From Microthrixaceae bacterium (GTDB lineage Bacteria > Actinomycetota > Acidimicrobiia > Acidimicrobiales > Acidimicrobilacustridaceae), in contig CANGMY010000126.1 of the NCBI GenBank assembly GCA_947455015.1, positions 1 to 5,191 of the forward strand: 5,191 nucleotides of DNA. Direction: 5' to 3'. Made by a program: the position numbers and the translations under genes. The notes under the pieces were generated by a model. That model ran no database searches. It was given only the letters and a program-made list of their open reading frames with translations, and was not told where the DNA came from. Every line of letters starts with the position of its first letter. Positions within the stretch are counted from its first letter, which is position 1. Below, piece by piece: positions 1 through 5,191 of the stretch.

Positions 1-557
1 GCGACCAGGCCGATAAGCAGAATCGAGATGACCGGTACCCGGAACGGGTCGATGAAACGGTGGTAGAGCTCGGCATTGGTGTGATCGTCGCCAGTGGCTC
101 GCTCGGCCCATGTGCGAACGGTCCAGGTGAAGGCCACAACCAAAAGCACCGCAATAGCGGCGTAGGTGAGACGACCGGTTTCGGTGGCCACACCGATAAG
201 AAGCAGCACAAACGCAAGTGCGCCAAGAGCAGGGAGGTAGTTCACGCCAGAAGGTGCACGGGTGAGCGGCACCGATTCCATGTGAACGACCTGCGCTTCG
301 GCTTCCGGATCGGCATCGCGGAAGGCAATAAGTAGACCCGCAAGGGCAGCAGCCGCAGCAAAGAGCCCCACGAAGAAGGTGTAAGCGAAGTGATTGCCAA
401 CGCCGCCCTTCCAGCCGAGGGAGAGCGGTCCGAGAACACGGTCCATCAGTGACTGGGTCTCACTGGTGAACCCGACGACGAACGCGGCGATCAGCGAGAA
501 GATCGCCAGACCGGCGAAAAACCGAAACGCTGTTGTGAACATCCGCGAGGAGAGCAT
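1..557 (-). CDS. Unrecognised multi-pass membrane protein, 3'-truncated by window edge
   Basis: This is an open frame from an ATG at 557 that runs without a stop off the left edge, giving 185 codons in the window. A second in-frame ATG lies five codons in (542). The visible part has about four hydrophobic helices (near residues 11-30, 57-79, 107-124 and 131-147), and a fifth begins at about 174. Between helices 2 and 3 is an acidic loop (DADPEAEAQ, from residue 81). Between helices 4 and 5 is a charged segment with several His and Asp residues (GDDHTNAELYHRF, 156-168). The start lies 6 bp after the stop of the subunit III-like gene, so the two are probably cotranscribed and translationally coupled. 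I do not recognise the family. Its position where a small oxidase subunit or a subunit II-type protein might sit suggests a partner of the two oxidase-like proteins. No copper or heme motif is visible in this part. Confidence 0.8.
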   Translation of the reverse strand, partial: MLSSRMFTTAFRFFAGLAIFSLIAAFVVGFTSETQSLMDRVLGPLSLGWKGGVGNHFAYTFFVGLFAAAAALAGLLIAFRDADPEAEAQVVHMESVPLTRAPSGVNYLPALGALAFVLLLIGVATETGRLTYAAIAVLLVVAFTWTVRTWAERATGDDHTNAELYHRFIDPFRVPVISILLIGLV

Positions 558-563
558 GGCGGC

Positions 564-1154
564 CTACTTGGTGACGTAGATGGAGATCCAGATCAGGGCA
601 TAGACGGCAACCATTGCGTACCAATAAACAGCAGCAGCGGTAATGCCATCGTGTTGGCGAGCAGTGAACTGCCCGCCCAAGGCCCGAAGGGCCATGAGGG
701 CGACAAACAACATCGCCAGCACCAGCATCACAATGTGTGCGCCGGTGATTGTGTAAATGAGAACGCCCTGCACGCCAGAAGCAACATCGAGCTTCATGAG
801 GTACCAGAGGTAGGTCGTCATGACGATCGTGGCAATACCCAGCATGAGCGTGAGGCCCAGTGCGAGGTAGGCGTTGACTCGGTCGTTCTTCGAAATTGCA
901 GAAACGGCCCACTGCATGGTGAAGACCGTCATGATCAGCGTGATGAACATCGTGTTCGGCTGCTGCAGCGGAATTGCGACACCCTTAGGAAGCCAGGCCG
1001 AACCCGAGCTGATGACATCGGCGCGAGCTGCGAGGTAGACGCCGATCAGGCCAATGAAGACCATGAACGATGCCGCAGCGGCAAAGGCGGAACCGACGAC
1101 CAGCACGCGGGGGCGCTGAACGGGCGGGGCCGGGGGAAGGACGTGGGCGGTCAT
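564..1154 (-). CDS. Heme-copper oxidase subunit III homologue (CtaE/CoxC-like), divergent
   Basis: The 196-residue product has about five membrane helices, the size of short bacterial CoxIII proteins. Family landmarks are visible in order: a Pro-rich cytoplasmic N-terminus; helix 1 with the GLIGVYLAAR pattern (35-44); an NT...TMQWA segment (67-83); TGAH (137-140) matching the family TGFHxxH; and YWY (177-179) matching the family YWHFVD. CoxIII normally flanks subunit I and stabilises it, shaping proton uptake and O2 access. Several positions that are usually conserved differ here. The helix-1 Glu appears to be Ser29, the YEY-type Glu is Leu116, the second His of TGFHxxH is Met143, and the His and Asp of YWHFVD are Tyr179 and Val182. 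The ATG at 1154 is 2 bp after the subunit I stop and 7 nt after AGGAGG, so this start is secure. Family assignment is firm; function as a normal oxidase subunit is doubtful because its partner lacks metal ligands. Confidence 0.9.
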   Translation of the reverse strand: MTAHVLPPAPPVQRPRVLVVGSAFAAAASFMVFIGLIGVYLAARADVISSGSAWLPKGVAIPLQQPNTMFITLIMTVFTMQWAVSAISKNDRVNAYLALGLTLMLGIATIVMTTYLWYLMKLDVASGVQGVLIYTITGAHIVMLVLAMLFVALMALRALGGQFTARQHDGITAAAVYWYAMVAVYALIWISIYVTK

Positions 1155-1156
1155 GC

Positions 1157-2719
1157 TCAGGCCTCCTCGTCGAGCAACGGCTCGGGCGAACGAACGACAG
1201 CGAGGTCACCGAAATTTCCGGTGGGGGGCGGCGAGGCGCAGGCCCATTCGAGGGTCTGACCGGTGCCCCATGCATCGGCACCAGCCTCGGGCGCACCCTT
1301 ACGGGCACCGCTGAGAAGGGCGAGGATGGCGAGAAGTGAACCAAGTGCCAACAGCGCCGAACCGATGACCGAGACGACAACGAGGGTGTCGTGAGCGCCG
1401 GAAAGACCAGTGAAACGAGTGGCGAAGCCCAGCACGCACAGTGAAGCGCCACCGAGGACGCCGCCACCGAGCAGGACGAGAACGTTGAGCTTGCCAACGC
1501 CATCGGCCAATTGGCGACCGGTCATCTTCGGACCCCAGTAGCCAATGCCCGCAGCGCCGGCAGCAAGGGCAGCGCCGAGAATGAGGATCGCTTGGCCATT
1601 GGCAAAGAAGCTTGTGGTGCGGAGCTCAAGCGGAGAGATCACAAGCAAAGCGCCAGCGAGTACGCCGAGGATGGTGAGCAGAATCGACGCCACCGCAAGA
1701 CCGAGAGGGCTCTTGAGCGAAGGCTTGCCGTCCTTGAACGCCGCGGCGAAGCCACCAAGCAGGAGCAACAGCGGAAGCAGAACAAGAAGACCCATCGCCT
1801 GCCAAACAAAGTCCTCGGAGAACGCTGGGTAGATGGCCGCCTGCGCCCAGGCGCCAACACTGAGCACACCGAAAGCGCCGATTGCGGCGAGAAGGAGGTT
1901 GCGCTGACCAAGGCGAGCACCGGTGAGGGTGGCAACCACGTCGGCGACGATGCCGAGGCCCGGAATCAGAAAGGCGTAGATCTGCGGTTCGTGAGTGATC
2001 CACGACACCTGACCGAACTGAGAGCTGGCCGCACCGAAGACCGTGGCGCCGCCATAGCGGTGGTCGACCCAGATGAGAAGAAGGTTGGCGAGCAGCACCG
2101 GAAGGGTGAGCAGCCAGATCGAGCCACCAACCAGCATCGAGAAGGTGAACATCGGAACGCGATCGAGCGTCATGCCTGGGGTGCGCAGCGTGACTGCTGT
2201 GGTGAGCACACACACGGTGCCGAGCAGCAGCGCAACGATGAGACCACCGAGCGACAAGAGCGTGAGGCTTACTGACTTGTCCCGTGCTCCACCGAAGCCG
2301 CCGTCAATAAACGAAGCAACGATGAAGACGCCAGAGGAAAGCAACCATGTCCACATCGCAGCTGCAGCAGCGCGAGGGAATGCAACCGTGCTTGCGCCAA
2401 CCTGCAACGGCACGATGTAGGTAGCGAGGCCAAGGAAGAGCGGCACAATAACCAGCAAAATCAGGCCAATTTTGGAGGTCTGAAGCAATTGCGTGCCGGT
2501 TGTATCGGTCAGGAATGAACCTGAACCGATGACGTGTGCTGAAGCAAGAGCAGCAGCGATCCATCCGGCGATGCCGAAGACCAACGCGGCCAACACGTAG
2601 AACGTGCCAACGGCCTTGTGATCACCGGATCCGAAGATCGTGAGCGGACTGGGTACGACGGAAGGGGCGACCGCAGTTGCGTCGGTGCCGGTTTCCGGTC
2701 GGGTGTCGGTTAGAGCCAT
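1157..2719 (-). CDS. Heme-copper oxidase subunit I homologue (CtaD/CoxA-like) lacking all heme and CuB ligands
   Basis: The 520-residue product, counted from the ATG at 2719, has about 12 membrane helices, the normal CoxI architecture. Family signatures are clear: DHKAVG (33-38), PLQVGA (104-109) with AFPR (113-116), MTLDRVPMF (183-191), EPQIY...LIPGLGI (244-257), YWGPKMTGR (394-402), and the C-terminal tail WGTGQTLEWACASPPP (484-499). Aligned by eye with canonical CoxI, no catalytic ligand survives. The low-spin heme histidines are Ser82 and Ala377, the high-spin heme histidine is Gly375, and the CuB histidines are Glu244, Gln293 and Ala294. Proton-channel residues are gone as well. I therefore infer that it cannot reduce oxygen. 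The frame is uninterrupted with conserved flanks, so it looks like a functional paralogue rather than a decaying gene. A GTG at 2749 would add 10 residues; the ATG is preferred because the family N-terminus is short and variable. Possible roles include an assembly platform, an ion-conducting relative or a regulatory subunit. Confidence 0.9.
   Translation of the reverse strand: MALTDTRPETGTDATAVAPSVVPSPLTIFGSGDHKAVGTFYVLAALVFGIAGWIAAALASAHVIGSGSFLTDTTGTQLLQTSKIGLILLVIVPLFLGLATYIVPLQVGASTVAFPRAAAAAMWTWLLSSGVFIVASFIDGGFGGARDKSVSLTLLSLGGLIVALLLGTVCVLTTAVTLRTPGMTLDRVPMFTFSMLVGGSIWLLTLPVLLANLLLIWVDHRYGGATVFGAASSQFGQVSWITHEPQIYAFLIPGLGIVADVVATLTGARLGQRNLLLAAIGAFGVLSVGAWAQAAIYPAFSEDFVWQAMGLLVLLPLLLLLGGFAAAFKDGKPSLKSPLGLAVASILLTILGVLAGALLVISPLELRTTSFFANGQAILILGAALAAGAAGIGYWGPKMTGRQLADGVGKLNVLVLLGGGVLGGASLCVLGFATRFTGLSGAHDTLVVVSVIGSALLALGSLLAILALLSGARKGAPEAGADAWGTGQTLEWACASPPPTGNFGDLAVVRSPEPLLDEEA
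1162..1167 (-). promoter_or_regulatory. Strong Shine-Dalgarno for the subunit III-like gene
   Basis: On the minus strand this reads AGGAGG, 7 nt before the ATG at 1154. It lies inside the last codons of the subunit I-like gene, which supports translational coupling of the two. It is the clearest ribosome binding site in the window. Confidence 0.75.
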
Positions 2720-2899
2720 GTTCTGTAAGGACCTCGTACGAGCGTGCACACTCGGGCCGGCATGGGCCGGTCTCGACCGAAGGGGGGACCCTCCGGATCA
2801 AGGGCGGGACGGGTCTCACCCTACACACGCCCGGATACCTGATTGAAACCCATCGGCCGGATTCTTCCAGCGAGGGGAACAAGGTCTCGGCGAGTGACC
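2720..2899 (-). promoter_or_regulatory. Intergenic leader of the oxidase-like operon with a possible promoter
   Basis: About 180 bp separate the ctaB stop from the start of the subunit I-like gene. On the minus strand a TANNNT-type -10 (TAGGGT, 2818-2823) lies 19 bp after a -35-like TTTCAA (2843-2848). Transcription would then begin near 2811 and leave a G+C-rich leader of roughly 90 nt. Short inverted repeats occur at 2768-2779 and 2811-2821. A GAGG about 12 nt before the ATG is a poor ribosome binding site. The promoter call is an inference from weak motifs; the operon could instead be read through from ctaB. Confidence 0.3.
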
Positions 2900-2900
2900 T
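2882..2900 (-). terminator. Weak hairpin overlapping the ctaB stop codon
   Basis: On the minus strand, AGGT and CTC pair with GAG and ACCT around a 3-nt loop, with a 2-nt bulge, starting at the last base of the ctaB stop codon. Only a short TTGTT follows, not a proper T-tract. It may be an attenuating or mRNA-stabilising hairpin rather than an efficient terminator. Confidence 0.25.
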
Positions 2901-3796
2901 CAGAGTCCGGATCGAACGAGTTGATCAAGCGCCATTCCGGCGAAGAGCAAGGTCACCCACGTGATCGAGAAGGTGAAGAGTCGCATGGCTCGAGCCGTGG
3001 TCGGATCGCGCAGTAATTGCACCGACAAATAGGTGAAGAACCCACCCAATCCGACGGCGAGCACCCCGTAGATCCAGCCCATATGCCCCACAGGGATGAA
3101 GGCGATTGTGAGGGCCCAAACGATGAGGGTGTACACGAGGATCCGGACGGCGGTTTCGTGACGAGAAACCACTGACGGGAGCATCGGAACATCGGCCGCG
3201 GTGTAGTCCTCTTCGTACCGAATGGCGAGCGCCCAGAAATGGGGCGGGGTCCAGAAGAAGATGATGGCAAAGAGCAGAATCGGAGCCCAGGCAAGGGAAT
3301 TGGTCACTGCGGACCAGCCGATGAGGACCGGGGCCGCTCCGGCAGCGCCGCCAATGACGATGTTGCTGGTCGAGGTGCGCTTCAACCACAACGTGTAGAC
3401 GAAGACATAGAAAAGGCAGGCGGACACCGCGAGGACGGCGCTGAGCAGATTCACAAAGACCCAAAGCCACACAAACGCCACTGCTTCAAGGCCGATAGCG
3501 AAAATCAGGGCGTTTCGGGGCTGAATGAGCCCTGTCACCAATGGGCGATTGCGGGTTCGCCGCATAAGCGCATCGATGTCCCGATCGACGTACATGTTGA
3601 TGGCGTTGGCGCCACCCGCCGCGCCGGTTCCGCCCACCACCGTTGCCACCATCAGCCACCACGACGGCAAACCACGCTCGGCCACGATCATCGTGGGCAC
3701 GGTCGTGATGAGTAGAAGCTCAATGATGCGGGGTTTCGTAAGGGCGATATACCCCCGAAGCCGCGCTGCGAGGGGTGGTTGCGCGACCGATTCCAT
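2900..3796 (-). CDS. ctaB: Protoheme IX farnesyltransferase (heme O synthase)
   Basis: CtaB (Cox10) is a membrane UbiA-family prenyltransferase that transfers the farnesyl group of farnesyl diphosphate to the vinyl group of heme B, giving heme O. The 298-residue product from the ATG at 3796 has the usual length and about eight or nine hydrophobic helices. ALTKPRIIELLL (18-29) is the typical N-terminal signature. The Mg2+/diphosphate-binding NxxxDxxxD motif is intact as N67, D71 and D75, within NMYVDRDID. FWTPPHFWALAIRYEEDY (181-198) and the following VPMLP (203-207) form the second conserved loop. An in-frame TTG at 3835 would add 13 residues, but the ATG fits the family better and has a -10-like element 8 nt upstream. 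It is divergent from ctaA, which encodes the next enzyme in the pathway. Nothing appears broken. Confidence 0.95.
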   Translation of the reverse strand: MESVAQPPLAARLRGYIALTKPRIIELLLITTVPTMIVAERGLPSWWLMVATVVGGTGAAGGANAINMYVDRDIDALMRRTRNRPLVTGLIQPRNALIFAIGLEAVAFVWLWVFVNLLSAVLAVSACLFYVFVYTLWLKRTSTSNIVIGGAAGAAPVLIGWSAVTNSLAWAPILLFAIIFFWTPPHFWALAIRYEEDYTAADVPMLPSVVSRHETAVRILVYTLIVWALTIAFIPVGHMGWIYGVLAVGLGGFFTYLSVQLLRDPTTARAMRLFTFSITWVTLLFAGMALDQLVRSGL

Positions 3797-3921
3797 CGGG
3801 ACTGAGACTAGGGCCGCCGATCCAGAACCAGACAATCGGGCTGTCAGCCGCCAGGATTCGTCGAAGAAAGAGAGCCATCGGGGTTAGGGGAGTTTGGGTT
3901 GGCTCCCGTACCATCGACTCC
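3797..3921. promoter_or_regulatory. Divergent ctaB/ctaA promoter region, possibly leaderless transcripts
   Basis: The 125 bp between the two start codons contain a TANNNT element correctly placed for each gene. For ctaB (minus strand) TAGTCT (3805-3810) ends 8 nt before the ATG, with a TTGTCT -35-like box (3830-3835) 19 bp upstream. For ctaA (plus strand) TACCAT (3909-3914) ends 7 nt before the GTG at 3922. Neither start has a convincing Shine-Dalgarno. This spacing is what leaderless actinobacterial mRNAs show. It is inference from motif position only. Confidence 0.4.
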
Positions 3922-4836
3922 GTGCGGTTGCCTCGACTCTCCCCTCGGGCCTACCGGCGCATCACTCTCCTGGCCCTGCTTGCGCAGGTGTTCATCACTG
4001 TCAGCGGCGCTGCCGTCCGCCTGACCGGTTCGGGACTCGGATGCTCCGATTGGCCGACTTGCGAAAGTGATCGCTACGTCGCGCCCTTCGAATACCACGC
4101 GATGATCGAGTTCGTGAACCGCACGGTCACCGGTTTGGTATCGGTTGCTGTGATCCTCGCGGTGCTCGGCTCACTCCTGCGCTCACCGCGCCGGCGCGAC
4201 CTCACGTGGTTATCGCTCGGTTTGGTTGGCGGCGTCATCGGTCAGATCGTGCTTGGTGGTCTCACGGTGTTGTTCGAATTGCGGCCGCCATTCGTGATCG
4301 CGCACTTCGCGCTCTCAATGATTTTGATTTGGAACGCGTTCGTTCTTCACGAACGTTCGAAGTACGCGCAGTCGCCCGCGCTGCCTGTCGTGCCACGCAA
4401 CGTCCGCATCCTTGGGCGGCTGCTCGTTGTCGCATCTGCCATCACCATCTTCACAGGCACGATCGTCACTGGCACCGGTCCTCACGGTGGCGACGAAAAC
4501 GCCACGCGACTTTCATTCGACATCACAACTGTTGCGCGCGTTCATAGCGGCACCGTTTGGTTGTTCCTCGCTCTCACCGTCATCACATTGTTTGTTCTGC
4601 ATCGAACTGGCGCACCGCTCGGTGTTGATCGGCGCGCGAAGTATCTCGTTGCCGCAATCGTTCTGCAGGGCGCGATTGGTTATGTGCAGTACTTCAACAG
4701 CGTTCCGCCCGGCCTTGTAATTATTCATATTTTCGGCAGCATCGTTGTCTGGATCGCTGCGCTGTCGTTTGATCTTTCGCTGATTGCGCGACCAATTGAG
4801 TCCGATACGAGTGACGCAACGCCTGCAATGCCATGA
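3922..4836 (+). CDS. ctaA: Heme A synthase (COX15/CtaA family)
   Basis: CtaA is an integral membrane enzyme that oxidises the C8 methyl of heme O to a formyl group, yielding heme A for aa3-type oxidases. From the GTG at 3922 the product has 304 residues and eight helices in two four-helix halves, the normal size. TGSGLGCSDWPTC (35-47) carries the extracellular cysteine pair C41 and C47. Candidate heme ligands are H128 (in AHFALS) in the first half and H208 (VHSG) and H269 (IIHIFGS) in the second. In the first-half ExxH motif the catalytic Glu is E63, but the His position is Asn66 (EFVNR). I recall EFxNR as common in actinobacterial CtaA, so this is probably a lineage trait. The frame stays open back to an ATG at 3775, but that would overlap the ctaB start and add a 49-residue arginine-rich extension. 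The stop overlaps the clpS start by ATGA, implying coupling. Confidence 0.93.
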   Translation: MRLPRLSPRAYRRITLLALLAQVFITVSGAAVRLTGSGLGCSDWPTCESDRYVAPFEYHAMIEFVNRTVTGLVSVAVILAVLGSLLRSPRRRDLTWLSLGLVGGVIGQIVLGGLTVLFELRPPFVIAHFALSMILIWNAFVLHERSKYAQSPALPVVPRNVRILGRLLVVASAITIFTGTIVTGTGPHGGDENATRLSFDITTVARVHSGTVWLFLALTVITLFVLHRTGAPLGVDRRAKYLVAAIVLQGAIGYVQYFNSVPPGLVIIHIFGSIVVWIAALSFDLSLIARPIESDTSDATPAMP

Positions 4837-5138
4837 CGCGTCCACTTGCCGCGGATGTTGCTCCGGTCGAGATTGATGAGCCATCGATCGACACAAACCT
4901 TGATATCGATCGTCCGTGGATCGTGCTTGTTTGGAACGACCCGATCAATCTCATGTCATATGTCACCTACGTGTTGCAAAAAGTTTTTGGCTACAGCCAC
5001 GAAAAAGCCGAGTCGCTCATGCTTGATGTGCACGAAAAGGGTCGCGCAGTCGTTTCGAATGGTTCGAAAGAAAAAGCAGAGCTCGATGTTTTCCGTCTGC
5101 ACGAACATGGCCTCTGGGCCACGATGCAACAGGACTGA
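4833..5138 (+). CDS. clpS: ATP-dependent Clp protease adaptor ClpS
   Basis: ClpS is a small cytosolic adaptor that binds proteins with bulky hydrophobic N-terminal residues and delivers them to the ClpC or ClpA unfoldase of the Clp protease (N-end rule). The 101-residue product has a variable acidic N-terminal tail (1-27) and then the ClpS core. The substrate-pocket residues are present: N35 and D36 in VWNDP, M41 in NLMSYVTYV, and H67 in LMLDVHEKGRA. KAELDVFRLHEHGLWATM (81-98) matches the actinobacterial C-terminal part. The ATG overlaps the ctaA stop (ATGA), and the following gene starts one base after the clpS stop, so this is the middle of an operon. The family call is near certain. Its cotranscription with ctaA is probably a feature of gene order rather than of pathway. 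Confidence 0.96.
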   Translation: MTRPLAADVAPVEIDEPSIDTNLDIDRPWIVLVWNDPINLMSYVTYVLQKVFGYSHEKAESLMLDVHEKGRAVVSNGSKEKAELDVFRLHEHGLWATMQQD

Positions 5139-5139
5139 C

Positions 5140-5191
5140 ATGGCCTTCGGATTCAAACGAACGATTCAGAGCAAAGGCCCCGATCGATTCA
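5140..5191 (+). CDS. Start of a gene downstream of clpS, possibly DUF2017, truncated
   Basis: An ATG one base after the clpS stop opens a frame that continues off the right edge. Only 17 residues are visible, beginning MAFGFKRT and basic in character. AGGA (5131-5134) lies 5 nt upstream as a ribosome binding site. In many actinobacteria clpS is followed by a DUF2017 gene whose product begins with a short basic stretch, so that is the best guess. The visible sequence is too short to confirm it. Confidence 0.55.
   Translation, partial: MAFGFKRTIQSKGPDRF

Noticed and set aside
558..563. GCCGCC before an ATG, resembling a eukaryotic Kozak context
   Set aside because: It is coincidental in a bacterial operon; the six bases are simply the spacer after the preceding stop codon.
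651..1259. Plus-strand open frame of 202 codons
   Set aside because: It is antisense to the subunit III-like gene and the end of subunit I, is rich in His, Arg, Glu and Gly, and has no domain. It is a shadow of the minus-strand genes.
1511..2275. Long plus-strand open frame of 254 codons
   Set aside because: It lies antisense to the subunit I-like gene, has a very hydrophilic, low-complexity composition typical of the complement of membrane-protein codons, and shows no family motif.
1157..2719. The subunit I-like gene as a pseudogene or assembly artefact
   Set aside because: There is no stop or frameshift, all 12 helices and the structural motifs are kept, and the downstream gene is coupled through a strong ribosome binding site. 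Sequencing error cannot explain six separate ligand changes in an intact frame.
3797..3835. TTG start for ctaB at 3835
   Set aside because: It adds 13 non-conserved residues. The ATG at 3796 fits the family and has a better placed -10-like element.
3775..3921. N-terminal extension of ctaA back to an ATG at 3775
   Set aside because: It would overlap the ctaB start, encodes an arginine-rich stretch not seen in CtaA, and the GTG at 3922 gives the normal family length.

Overview
The window looks like a chromosomal segment of a G+C-rich actinobacterium. Two arrangements point there: a clpS gene followed directly by the start of another short gene, as in actinobacterial clpS–DUF2017 pairs, and divergent ctaB/ctaA heme A synthesis genes. 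An Acidimicrobiia-like marine or freshwater lineage is a plausible guess, but the sequence does not prove it. Almost every base is coding. The only gaps are about 180 bp (2720-2899) and about 125 bp (3797-3921).

The left part (1-2719) is a tightly packed minus-strand operon. In transcription order it holds a 12-helix heme-copper oxidase subunit I homologue, a five-helix oxidase subunit III homologue 2 bp downstream, and an unrecognised multi-pass membrane protein 6 bp further on, which runs off the left edge. The subunit I protein keeps the family scaffold: the DHK motif, PLQVGA/AFPR, the PKMTGR loop and the C-terminal tail. By eye alignment, however, it has lost all six histidines that bind low-spin heme, high-spin heme and CuB, together with the D-channel and K-channel residues and the heme-propionate arginine pair. 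The subunit III partner has also lost several usually conserved residues. These genes therefore look like a non-catalytic, oxidase-shaped membrane complex rather than a terminal oxidase. This is the main discovery candidate.

Upstream on the same strand (2900-3796) is ctaB, heme O synthase, with intact catalytic aspartates. Divergent from it is ctaA, heme A synthase (3922-4836), whose stop overlaps the start of clpS (4833-5138). One base after clpS another gene begins (5140 onward, truncated), probably DUF2017 by context. ctaB and ctaA together convert heme B to heme A for genuine aa3 oxidases. The odd point is that the oxidase-like genes beside them encode a protein that seems unable to bind heme A.
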